This document shows positions 17,861 through 26,886 of a DNA stretch of 64,000 nt, piece by piece. Position 1 is the first letter of the stretch. The number at the start of each line of letters is the position of its first letter. Both the position numbers and the translations under genes were made by a program. Below the pieces are notes generated by a model. That model was not told the DNA's origin. It made no database searches and saw nothing but the letters and a program-made list of their open reading frames with translations. Source of the stretch: Algorimicrobium hallyeonense (GTDB lineage: Bacteria > Bacteroidota > Bacteroidia > Flavobacteriales > Flavobacteriaceae). The stretch is from the NCBI RefSeq assembly GCF_042657385.1, contig NZ_JBHSLA010000001.1:372001-436000 (forward strand), read 5' to 3'.

Positions 17861-18670
17861 ATGAAAGATAAGAGGATATTATATGTATCATCTGAAGTAG
17901 TTCCGTATTTACCCGAAACTGAAATTTCATCCATGTCATTTGAAACACCGCGAATGGTGAATCAATTGGGTGGACAAATTAGAATTTTCATGCCACGATA
18001 CGGTAATATTAATGAACGCAGACATCAATTACACGAAGTTATAAGACTTTCTGGAATCAATTTAGTTATTAATGATTTGGATATGCCACTCATTATTAAA
18101 GTTGCTTCCATTCCTAAAGAGCGCATTCAAGTTTACTTTATAGATAATGATGAATACTTTAAGCGTAAAGCCACACTCACTGATGAAGAAGGAAATTTAT
18201 TTCCGGATAATGATGAGCGTGCTATATTTTTTGCAAAAGGGGTTATTGAAACCGTTAAAAAATTAAATTGGGCACCAGATATTATTCATGTTCATGGTTG
18301 GTTAGCATCCCTATTACCCGTTTACTTAAAAGAATATTACAAAGACGAACCTTTATTTAACGATAGTAAAATAGTAACGTCTGTATACAATCAAAGCTTT
18401 GATGGTTCGTTAAACAAAGACATGTTTAACAAAATAAAATTTGATAACATCAGTGAAGATGCTATAAAAACCCTTAAAGATCCAACCTATAATAACGTAA
18501 TGAAGGTTGCAATTGATTATTCAGACGCCTTAATTATTGGATCAGAGGATCTTCCAGAAGATTTAACAAAACATTTAAAAGATTCTAAAAAACCTGTTTT
18601 AGATTACAAGCCCAAAGACGAGTTTGGTGAAGCCTATGCTGAATTTTATAATTCAGAGGTGTTAAGCTAA
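17861..18670 (+). CDS. Starch/glycogen synthase N-terminal domain protein (orphan GT5 half)
   Basis: A 269-residue protein matching only the N-terminal Rossmann domain of GT5 glycogen synthases: RILYVSSEVVPYLPE at the start, MPRYGNINERRHQL near 50, and DIIHVHGWLASLLPVYLKEYY near 140-160. Two essentials are missing: the ADP-glucose-binding KTGGLAD motif is replaced by PETEISS, and the whole C-terminal GT-B domain is absent. Catalysis is therefore unlikely. The gene is intact with no stops, and it sits next to DUF4270 and glmS, suggesting a retained non-enzymatic or sugar-sensing role (inference). ATG 17861 was chosen over 17819. Confidence 0.85.
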   Translation: MKDKRILYVSSEVVPYLPETEISSMSFETPRMVNQLGGQIRIFMPRYGNINERRHQLHEVIRLSGINLVINDLDMPLIIKVASIPKERIQVYFIDNDEYFKRKATLTDEEGNLFPDNDERAIFFAKGVIETVKKLNWAPDIIHVHGWLASLLPVYLKEYYKDEPLFNDSKIVTSVYNQSFDGSLNKDMFNKIKFDNISEDAIKTLKDPTYNNVMKVAIDYSDALIIGSEDLPEDLTKHLKDSKKPVLDYKPKDEFGEAYAEFYNSEVLS

Positions 18671-18693
18671 ATTATTTGCGCTAAATATTTACT

Positions 18694-20331
18694 ATGAAAA
18701 AAACAATAAACCTGTATAAAACAATAGCAGCTGTGGGCTGTTTATTACTAACAGTTGTCGCTTGCGAAAAGGATTTCTCAACGATTGAAAGTGAAATTGA
18801 AGGCATTAAAGACTTTACTACAGCCGGAAAAATTTTCCCTTCTATTATGTATGACAAAAAATTAGAACCTGTTCAAACTAATGGCCTACCATCAAATTTA
18901 TTAGGAATTTATTTCGATAAAATTTATGGCAGGACAACAGCCAATATCGTAACACAAGTTGTACCATCTAATTTTGAATTTAATTTTGGTGAAGATCCGA
19001 AAGTGGAATCTGTTTATTTATCTATTCCTTATTACTCTAGAGTTGATGGATCGGATTCAGAAGGAAACAACACATATGTTTTAGATTCTACATTTGGTTC
19101 TAATGACACCTATAAATTATCCGTTTATCAAAACAATTATTTTTTACGTGATTTTGATCCAGGAACAGATTTAACAGAGCCTCAAAAATTCTATTCTAAC
19201 GCCAATGAAAACATTAATTTTGATAATTACACAGGCGAATTATTGTTTGAAGATGACAGCTATATTCCTAGTAATAATCCAACAATAATTACAGAATATA
19301 ACGAGGAAACAGACACGGAAGAAGAGATTAGTCGTAGTGCACCAAGTTTACGCGTTCAAATGTTTAACCCAGGTGATTTTTGGGATAATTTATTTTTCTT
19401 TAATACGGCAAGTCCAGGCTCACAAACGGAATTGAGCAATGCCAATAATTTTAAAAATTATTTTAGAGGTTTATATTTTAAAGTTGAAGACCTTTCTGGA
19501 GGGCAAGGAAATATGGCAATGCTTGATTTTTCACAAGGAACAATTGTAGTTAATTACAGCTCCACCATATCGACCGGTTTTGATGATGAGGGAAATCCCA
19601 TAGAAGGTCGTGATGAACGTAAAATTACTATGAATTTTTCTGGCAATCGTTTAAATACGATTGAAAATTCTGATTCTGTAAAAAACCTTATAAATACGGC
19701 TACATCAAACACCGACACTAATAATGGTGACACAAATGTATATTTAAAAGGTGGCGAAGGTAGTTTTGCTGTTATTGATTTGTTTTCTGGTAATATGGAA
19801 GATGATGAAGGCGTTAGTGTTCCGGCTTTAGACTATTTTAAAGGTAAGAAAGGAAAATGGCTGATTAATGAGGCTAATTTAGTATTATATGTCAATCAAA
19901 ATGAAGTTAACAATTCGGGACAAGAGCCTGATCGCGTTATAATTTACGATTTGAAGAATAATACACCTATTGTTGATTATTTTCTGGATCCCACAGTTAG
20001 CACCACAAATCCGCTTTACTCCAGAGTCAATTATTCAGAAAAGCTTAAACGAGACGGTAATAACAAAGGCTTAAAATATAAATTTCGTTTGACAGAGCAC
20101 ATCAATAATATTCTATTACGTGATTCTACAAATTTAAAATTGGGTGTTTTTGTAACAACAAATATAAATCTAACTCAAAATGCGAGTGTACTTAATGTAC
20201 CGGATGAAAAATTATCAAACGGTTCTGTTTTATCGCCAAGAAGTACGGTTTTACATGGTAGTAATCCAAGTGTCCCGGACACTAAAAAAGTGAAATTCGA
20301 GATTTTTTATACCGAACCAAATAACAATTAA
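18694..20331 (+). CDS. DUF4270 family lipoprotein
   Basis: A 545-residue exported lipoprotein. The lipobox LTVVAC places the lipidated cysteine at about residue 24, followed by EKDFSTIES. The rest is a beta-rich DUF4270 domain with repeated elements such as VESVYLSIPYY and KLSVYQNNYFLRDF. The family is widespread in Bacteroidetes and has no established function. It lies 23 bp after the starch-synthase-like gene and 3 bp before glmS, an arrangement consistent with a single operon; the product probably faces the periplasm or cell surface. Confidence 0.85.
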   Translation: MKKTINLYKTIAAVGCLLLTVVACEKDFSTIESEIEGIKDFTTAGKIFPSIMYDKKLEPVQTNGLPSNLLGIYFDKIYGRTTANIVTQVVPSNFEFNFGEDPKVESVYLSIPYYSRVDGSDSEGNNTYVLDSTFGSNDTYKLSVYQNNYFLRDFDPGTDLTEPQKFYSNANENINFDNYTGELLFEDDSYIPSNNPTIITEYNEETDTEEEISRSAPSLRVQMFNPGDFWDNLFFFNTASPGSQTELSNANNFKNYFRGLYFKVEDLSGGQGNMAMLDFSQGTIVVNYSSTISTGFDDEGNPIEGRDERKITMNFSGNRLNTIENSDSVKNLINTATSNTDTNNGDTNVYLKGGEGSFAVIDLFSGNMEDDEGVSVPALDYFKGKKGKWLINEANLVLYVNQNEVNNSGQEPDRVIIYDLKNNTPIVDYFLDPTVSTTNPLYSRVNYSEKLKRDGNNKGLKYKFRLTEHINNILLRDSTNLKLGVFVTTNINLTQNASVLNVPDEKLSNGSVLSPRSTVLHGSNPSVPDTKKVKFEIFYTEPNNN

Positions 20332-20334
20332 GAT

Positions 20335-22182
20335 ATGTGTGGTATTGTAGGATATATAGGTCATCGTGAAGCCTATCCAATAGTAATTCAAGGACTTAAG
20401 CGTTTAGAATATAGAGGTTATGACAGCGCAGGTGTTGCCCTTTTTGATGGTACCGAATTAAAGGTTTGCAAAACAAAAGGTAAAGTAGCTGATTTAGAAA
20501 AACTAGCCGCAAGTGAAATGACAACAAACGGTAATATAGCCATTGGTCATACACGTTGGGCAACACATGGTGTGCCTAATGATGTTAATGCGCACCCACA
20601 TTACTCTAATTCTGGCGAATTAGTCATTATTCACAATGGTATTATTGAAAACTACGATTCACTCCGAAAAGAATTAACATCTAGAGGTTATACGTTTCAA
20701 TCAGATACAGATACGGAAGTATTAATTAATCTTATTGAAGACGTAAAAAAGAAAGAAAATGTAAAATTAGGTAAAGCTGTTCAAATTGCATTAAACCAAG
20801 TAATTGGCGCTTATGCTATTGCTGTTTTCGATAAAAATAAACCAGACGAAATTGTTATTGCAAGACTTGGAAGTCCATTAGCCGTTGGTATTGGCGAAAA
20901 TGAATTCTTTATAGCTAGTGATGCTTCACCATTTTTAGAATATACAAAAAATGCTGTGTATTTGGAAGATGAAGAAATGGCCATCATTCGTTTAGGCAAA
21001 GGTATTAAAGTTAGAAAAATTAAAGATGATTCTTTAGTAGTGCCATATGTTCAAGAATTACAAATGAATTTAGAGCAAATTGAAAAAGGTGGTTATCCAC
21101 ATTTCATGCTAAAAGAAATATTTGAACAACCAAATGCCATTAGAGACACCTATAGAGGACGCTTATTAGTTAATGAAGGCATTATCAGAATGGCTGGAAT
21201 TGACGATAATCTTGAGCGTTTTTTAAATGCGAATCGTATTATTATTGTAGCCTGTGGTACATCATGGCACGCAGGATTAGTAGCTGAATATATTTTTGAA
21301 GATTTAGCACGAATTCCTGTTGAAGTAGAATATGCTTCGGAGTTCAGATATCGAAATCCAGTTATTACCGATCAAGATGTGGTTATTGCCATTTCACAAT
21401 CTGGTGAAACTGCTGACACACTTGCAGCTATTAAATTAGCCAAATCGCATGGTGCATTTGTATTTGGAGTTTGCAACGTTGTGGGTTCTTCTATTGCAAG
21501 AGAAACTCATGCAGGAGCTTATACGCATGCCGGACCAGAGATTGGTGTAGCATCCACAAAAGCGTTTACAACACAAATTACGTTACTTACTTTAATTGCC
21601 TTAAAGTTGGCAAAAAATAAAGGTACAATTTCTAAATCGGATTTTCACTACCACCTTCAAGAATTAGAATTAATTCCGGAGAAAGTTTCAAAAGCCTTAC
21701 AATCTGACGAGCATATTAAAGCCGTTGCTGCCATTTATAAAAATGCCAAAAACTGTTTATATTTAGGAAGAGGTTATAATTTCCCTGTAGCCTTAGAAGG
21801 CGCTTTAAAGCTTAAAGAAATTTCATATATTCATGCAGAAGGCTATCCTGCTGCCGAAATGAAACACGGACCAATAGCTTTAATTGATGAACAAATGCCT
21901 ATTGTAGTTATTGCAACAAAAAAAGGGCATTATGAAAAAGTAGTTAGTAATATTGAAGAAATCAAAGCTAGAAAAGGTAAAATAATTGGTATTGTTACAG
22001 AAGGTGACACCAATGTAAAACAATTAGCCGATCATGTTATTGAAGTTCCAGAAACTTTAGAGTGTTTATCTCCACTATTAACAACTATTCCATTACAGTT
22101 ATTATCTTATCATATAGCTGTCATGCTAGGAAAAAATGTGGATCAACCTAGAAATTTAGCCAAGTCTGTCACCGTTGAATAA
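20335..22182 (+). CDS. glmS: Glutamine-fructose-6-phosphate aminotransferase (isomerizing)
   Basis: Makes glucosamine-6-phosphate from fructose-6-phosphate and glutamine, the entry to peptidoglycan and LPS amino sugars. The 615-residue enzyme begins MCGIVGYIG, so Cys2 becomes the N-terminal glutaminase nucleophile. Ntn-hydrolase residues RWATHG and the SIS-domain loops (ACGTSWHAG, SQSGETADT, EIGVASTKA) are intact, and the C-terminus ends LAKSVTVE as in the family. I saw no glmS ribozyme; only 3 bp separate it from the DUF4270 gene. Confidence 0.97.
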   Translation: MCGIVGYIGHREAYPIVIQGLKRLEYRGYDSAGVALFDGTELKVCKTKGKVADLEKLAASEMTTNGNIAIGHTRWATHGVPNDVNAHPHYSNSGELVIIHNGIIENYDSLRKELTSRGYTFQSDTDTEVLINLIEDVKKKENVKLGKAVQIALNQVIGAYAIAVFDKNKPDEIVIARLGSPLAVGIGENEFFIASDASPFLEYTKNAVYLEDEEMAIIRLGKGIKVRKIKDDSLVVPYVQELQMNLEQIEKGGYPHFMLKEIFEQPNAIRDTYRGRLLVNEGIIRMAGIDDNLERFLNANRIIIVACGTSWHAGLVAEYIFEDLARIPVEVEYASEFRYRNPVITDQDVVIAISQSGETADTLAAIKLAKSHGAFVFGVCNVVGSSIARETHAGAYTHAGPEIGVASTKAFTTQITLLTLIALKLAKNKGTISKSDFHYHLQELELIPEKVSKALQSDEHIKAVAAIYKNAKNCLYLGRGYNFPVALEGALKLKEISYIHAEGYPAAEMKHGPIALIDEQMPIVVIATKKGHYEKVVSNIEEIKARKGKIIGIVTEGDTNVKQLADHVIEVPETLECLSPLLTTIPLQLLSYHIAVMLGKNVDQPRNLAKSVTVE

Positions 22183-22338
22183 TCCTCTTTATTAAGGGTA
22201 TCTCATTCAGGTTTATTTAGTTAGTATCATATTAGAATGACTAATTTTTACTATGCTTGCATAAAATTTTAGAATTTTTTATTAAGTTTTGTTATAATTA
22301 TCTATATTGCTACTATAATAACTAACTTAAACGAAAAA

Positions 22339-25065
22339 ATGAGATCAATTCTTTCAATTTTATTGTTGTTTTCCTGTGCGATAACCTTTGCACAAACAAC
22401 AATTTCAGGAACAGTTGTGGATGGAAGTGAACAACCAATTCCGGGCGCAAATGTTATAGTAGTAGGAACCGCAACCGGTACAATTACTGATTTTGACGGT
22501 GCTTTTACCCTTACAGTATCCCAAGTTCCTCCATTTACAATTCAAGCAAGTAGTGTTGGATTCGAATCTGCTTCAGTAGAAGTGACTTCAAGTAGCGACT
22601 CTGTTAAACTCGTGCTTTCTGAAGGAACTGCTTTGGATGAAGTCGTTATTTCAGCTTCCAGAACACCAGAACGTATTTTTGAATCTCCGGTAACTGTTGA
22701 ACGTTTCGGGTTGAAAGAAATTAAAAACACGGCTTCTGCCGATTTTTATGGTGGTTTAGAAAACTTGAAAGGTGTTGATGTTAACACAAACAGTTTAACC
22801 TTTAAATCTATTAACACAAGAGGTTTTGCTGCCTTTTCAAATACCCGATTTATGCAGTTAGTAGATGGCATGGATAATTCCACACCTGCCTTAAACTTCC
22901 CAATTGGAAATTTAGTGGGTATGACTGAAACGGATGTATTAAGCGTTGAATTATTACCTGGTGCAGCTTCTGCTCTTTATGGTGCTAACGCATTTAATGG
23001 TATCTTATTTATGCGTAGTAAAAACCCATTTGACCATGCTGGTATTAGCGGTTATGTAAAACAAGGTATTACATCGCAAGACGCGGGTGGTGACAATAGC
23101 TATACCGATGTTGGTATCCGAATGGCTTATAAATTTTCAGATAAATTTGCCGCTAAAGTTAATTTTGGCTGGTTAAGCGGAACGGATTGGGTGGCCAATA
23201 ATTATGTAGGAAAACCAGGCACTGGTGCTACAAGAGCTGCTGTTGATTATGACGGTTACAATATATATGGTGATGAAGTGTCTACAAACATTAGAGCTGC
23301 TTCTGGTGGTTTAGGTATCATTCCAAATGTTGTAGTAAGTAGAACGGGATATGAAGAGCGCGAATTAACAGATTACAATGCCGAAAGTATTAAAGCTGAC
23401 TGGGGTTTATACTACAGACCATGGGCCAGCGATTTTGAAATTGCTTATGTTGGTAAAATTGGTACAGGTTCTACCCTCTATCAAGGAACAAACCGTTATA
23501 ACATTGATAACTTTACACAACAACAACATAAAATAGAAGTTAGAAATGATAATTTCTTTGTAAGAGGTTATGTGGTAGCTGATAAAGCAGGTGATTCTTA
23601 CGATATGGTATTTACAGGTATCAACATTAACCGTCAATGGAAAAGTGACGAAGATTGGTTTGGAGACTATATTAACACCTTTGCTGGTGCAACTTTAGGT
23701 GGTGCTACAGAAGCTCAAGCTCATGCAGCAGCAAGACTCGTTGCAGATGATGGTCGTTTAGAGCCTGGATCAGATGCCTTTAAAAGAGCGTTTGATAAAG
23801 TAATTGCTAATCCAGATTTATCAGTAGGATCTCGTTTCCAGGATGCATCTAAATATTATCATTCAGATGCTAACTATAACTTTAGTCATTTAATCGATTT
23901 TGCAGAAATTCAAGTTGGTGGTTCGTTTAGACAATACGACTTAAATTCTTCAGGTACCATTTACACGGATTTTGACGGACCAATTCAGTATTCTGAATTT
24001 GGTATCTATACTCAAATCCAAAAAGAATTAGAGTTAAACGAAAGTTTAAAGTTGAAATTAACAGGTTCGTTACGTTATGATAAATCAGAATTATTTGAAG
24101 GGTTCTTATCTCCTAGAATCTCAGCTGGTTTTACACTTAACGAAGACCACAACATTAGAGGGTCTTTCCAAACAGGATTTAGAAATCCATCAACACAAGA
24201 TTTATTTATCGGTTTAGATGCCGGCCGCGCTGTATTAGTAGGTTCAGCTGAATCTAATTTAGATCGCGATGTTAGAACATACCCTATAAGTACAGCTGGT
24301 CAACTTGCTAATCAAGGTTCAACTTCAGTAGTTACAGGACGTATGGCTTATGAAAACTCATTTACATTAAACTCGGTACAAAATGGTGCACCTGTTGCTT
24401 CAGATGTAGATATCGTTAAGCCAGAGCAAGTAACATCTATTGAAGTAGGATATCGTGGTAAAGTAAAGCGATTAATTATTGATGCTAGTGTTTATTTCAA
24501 CTCGTATTCAGATTTTATTTCAAATGAAACAGTTGTTGTTCCTTTATACGGAACAGTTGGAGACAATACCTTATCATTATTAGCACTGCAAAATGGTGAC
24601 TTTGAAGCATACCAGACATATACAAATTCTGATGCGAATATTGAGTCTTATGGAGCTGCCATTGGTTTATCAACCAAAATTTTTGGGAATTATGATTTAG
24701 GCGCAAACTATACGTTTACAAAACAAGAGTTTGACCAAGCTCAATATCCAGATTTCAGAACAAGCTTTAACACACCAGAGCACAAAGTGAAAATGTCTAT
24801 CGGCAACACAAATGTTATTAAAAATTTAGGTTTTAATTTAGCATGGAGATGGAGTGATTCTTATTTCTGGCAAGCAACTTTTGGCGATGGTGAAATTCCA
24901 TCATACCATACAATAGACGCTCAATTAAGCTATACCCTTCCTAAATTTAAATCTGTAATTAAAGTAGGTGCTACCAATTTATTAGGTGACGAATATTACA
25001 CAGCCATTGGTACTGGTAATATAGGATCTATGTATTACGCCTCAATAGTAATTAACAACTTATAA
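22339..25065 (+). CDS. TonB-dependent receptor with carboxypeptidase-like domain
   Basis: A 908-residue outer-membrane transporter. A signal peptide (about 1-19) is followed by a carboxypeptidase-D-regulatory-like domain (ISGTVVDGSEQPIPGANVIV, about 21-103), a plug (LDEVVISASRTPERIFESPVTV onward, with ELLPGAASALYGANAFNG), and a barrel ending in YYASIVINNL. Four bp downstream is a GDSL-type lipoprotein gene, so the two may act together like a SusC/SusD-style pair, though the lipoprotein is not SusD. Since the partner resembles a lipase, a lipid or ester substrate is possible (inference). Confidence 0.92.
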   Translation: MRSILSILLLFSCAITFAQTTISGTVVDGSEQPIPGANVIVVGTATGTITDFDGAFTLTVSQVPPFTIQASSVGFESASVEVTSSSDSVKLVLSEGTALDEVVISASRTPERIFESPVTVERFGLKEIKNTASADFYGGLENLKGVDVNTNSLTFKSINTRGFAAFSNTRFMQLVDGMDNSTPALNFPIGNLVGMTETDVLSVELLPGAASALYGANAFNGILFMRSKNPFDHAGISGYVKQGITSQDAGGDNSYTDVGIRMAYKFSDKFAAKVNFGWLSGTDWVANNYVGKPGTGATRAAVDYDGYNIYGDEVSTNIRAASGGLGIIPNVVVSRTGYEERELTDYNAESIKADWGLYYRPWASDFEIAYVGKIGTGSTLYQGTNRYNIDNFTQQQHKIEVRNDNFFVRGYVVADKAGDSYDMVFTGININRQWKSDEDWFGDYINTFAGATLGGATEAQAHAAARLVADDGRLEPGSDAFKRAFDKVIANPDLSVGSRFQDASKYYHSDANYNFSHLIDFAEIQVGGSFRQYDLNSSGTIYTDFDGPIQYSEFGIYTQIQKELELNESLKLKLTGSLRYDKSELFEGFLSPRISAGFTLNEDHNIRGSFQTGFRNPSTQDLFIGLDAGRAVLVGSAESNLDRDVRTYPISTAGQLANQGSTSVVTGRMAYENSFTLNSVQNGAPVASDVDIVKPEQVTSIEVGYRGKVKRLIIDASVYFNSYSDFISNETVVVPLYGTVGDNTLSLLALQNGDFEAYQTYTNSDANIESYGAAIGLSTKIFGNYDLGANYTFTKQEFDQAQYPDFRTSFNTPEHKVKMSIGNTNVIKNLGFNLAWRWSDSYFWQATFGDGEIPSYHTIDAQLSYTLPKFKSVIKVGATNLLGDEYYTAIGTGNIGSMYYASIVINNL

Positions 25066-25069
25066 AATT

Positions 25070-26716
25070 ATGAAAAAGATAACACGAGAAATCAAATATA
25101 TTTGTCTACTAGCAGCAACCATTACCTTATCTGCTTGTAGTAGTGATGATGATGCTGCATCGGACTCAACAATTCAGTATCCTGCATTAGTTACTGGCGA
25201 TGCCGACTTTTCTAAATACGTAGCTGTGGGCGCATCCTTTTCAGCTGGTTTTACCGACAATGCCTTGTTTGCTGCTGCGCAGAACAATTCTTTTCCAAAT
25301 ATGCTCTCGCAAAAATTTGCTTTAGCAGGAGGTGGCTCATTTAGTCAACCTTTAATGGCCGATAATATTGGCGGCTTATTATTTAATGGAATGCCTGTTT
25401 TTGATGCCGATGGTAATAGGCAATTTGGACCTAGACTGTTCTTTGACGGATCAGGACCAACACCTTTAAACGCCATGTCAACTACAGAAGCTACAAATGT
25501 ACTTTCTGGTCCGTTTAACAACTATGGTGTTCCCGGCCTTAAAAGTTTTCATTTAGGCGTAGCAGGATATGGTTTTGCTAACCCTTACTTTGGCAGAATG
25601 GCCTCTAATCCAATGGCCACAGTACTTGGTGATGCTGCCGCTCAAGCTCCAACATTTTTTAGCTTATCAGAAATTGGCGGTAATGATGTTTTAAGTTATG
25701 CTATATCTGGAGGAACAGGTGTAGACCAAACAGGAAATTTCGACCCATCAACTTATGGTCCTAATGATATTACAGACCCGAATGTGTTTTCAGGTTCTTT
25801 TACTGCAGCTGTTAATGCCTTAATTGGAGCCAACAATGCAAAGGGTGTTGTTACTAACGTACCTTATATAACTACGTTAGCGCACTTTACAACGGTACCT
25901 TATAACCCATTAGATCCTTCAGAAAACGATGATTTTGCTGCTCAAGTTCCAACATTAAACAATGTATTTGGCGCTTTGAACCCAATTTTTAACGCTGTAG
26001 ACCCAAGCCGTGCTATAGTTTTTTCTGAAACAGAACCAAGTCCTGTAGTAATTAAAGATGAATCGCTTACAGATATTTCAACTATAATAACCACACAATT
26101 ACTAGCAAGCCCAACATTCCCTGCATTTATAGCACAATTTGGTTTACCGCCTGCAGCGGCACCACTTGTAGCTGGTTTACTAGGTCAAACATATGGTCAA
26201 TCAAGACAAGCAACTCCAGCTGATTTATTTGTACTACCAAGTAGTAGTATTATAGGTCAGGTAAATGAAACTTATGCTGGTTTTTTAATTGGACAAGGTT
26301 TATCAGCTGCGGTAGCTGGTCAATTTTCTGTAGAAGGTGTTACCTTGCCATTAGCAGACAAATGGGTTCTTATTCCTAGTGAGCAAGCAGCAATTACGGC
26401 AGCTACCGATGCATACAACGCTTCTATTCAAACTATAGCATCAGATAATGGTTTGGCTCTTGTGGACTTCAAAGGTATTTTAGAACAGGCTGCTACAACA
26501 GGTTATCCTTCAGGGGACTTTATTTACAATACAGCTTTAGTTAGAGGTGGTTTAGTAAGTTTAGATGGTGTGCATCTAACAGCTAGAGGCTATGCCATAA
26601 TAGCAAACGAAATGATGAAAGCTATTGATGCTACCTATGGTAGTAATTTTGAAGCTTCTGGAAATTTAATTGATCCAGGAACAAAGCCAACAAATTACCC
26701 ACCAACATTACGCTAA
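25070..26716 (+). CDS. SGNH/GDSL hydrolase-like lipoprotein
   Basis: A 548-residue lipoprotein; lipobox LSAC puts the lipid on Cys23, followed by SSDDDAASD. Block I reads VAVGASFSAGF, so the usual GDS is GAS but the serine is kept; block III has GGND (EIGGNDVLSYA); block V is DGVHLTARGYA with the Asp-His pair. The SGNH catalytic set is therefore plausible despite the block I change. A long middle insertion (about residues 200-440) is not recognised. It is 4 bp behind the TonB receptor and ends before a strong terminator, defining a two-gene operon. Confidence 0.82.
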   Translation: MKKITREIKYICLLAATITLSACSSDDDAASDSTIQYPALVTGDADFSKYVAVGASFSAGFTDNALFAAAQNNSFPNMLSQKFALAGGGSFSQPLMADNIGGLLFNGMPVFDADGNRQFGPRLFFDGSGPTPLNAMSTTEATNVLSGPFNNYGVPGLKSFHLGVAGYGFANPYFGRMASNPMATVLGDAAAQAPTFFSLSEIGGNDVLSYAISGGTGVDQTGNFDPSTYGPNDITDPNVFSGSFTAAVNALIGANNAKGVVTNVPYITTLAHFTTVPYNPLDPSENDDFAAQVPTLNNVFGALNPIFNAVDPSRAIVFSETEPSPVVIKDESLTDISTIITTQLLASPTFPAFIAQFGLPPAAAPLVAGLLGQTYGQSRQATPADLFVLPSSSIIGQVNETYAGFLIGQGLSAAVAGQFSVEGVTLPLADKWVLIPSEQAAITAATDAYNASIQTIASDNGLALVDFKGILEQAATTGYPSGDFIYNTALVRGGLVSLDGVHLTARGYAIIANEMMKAIDATYGSNFEASGNLIDPGTKPTNYPPTLR

Positions 26717-26741
26717 AAACAATCTTTTTTATATAAATAGG

Positions 26742-26767
26742 AAAGCCCTCAAATAGAGGGCTTTTTT
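26742..26767 (+). terminator. Rho-independent terminator after the receptor/lipoprotein pair
   Basis: A perfect 9-bp stem (AAAGCCCTC and its complement) with an AAATA loop and a T6 tract. It separates the receptor operon from atpD. Confidence 0.85.
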
Positions 26768-26817
26768 AATGTCAAAAAAAGCCATAATTTTTAATACGGT
26801 TTTTAAATTAAAACCCA

Positions 26818-26825
26818 TATATTTG
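26818..26825 (+). promoter_or_regulatory. Predicted -7 element for atpD-atpC
   Basis: TATATTTG matches TAnnTTTG, 61 nt upstream of the atpD ATG and downstream of the preceding terminator. No clear -33 TTG. Confidence 0.5.
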
Positions 26826-26886
26826 CAGCGCGAAAACAGTAGGTGTTTTCATTGAATTAAATTGCATAATATTAAACACATAAGTA

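Noticed and set aside
18694..22182. glmS ribozyme
   Set aside because: glmS starts 3 bp after the DUF4270 gene, leaving no room for a ribozyme, and the ribozyme is mainly found in Firmicutes.
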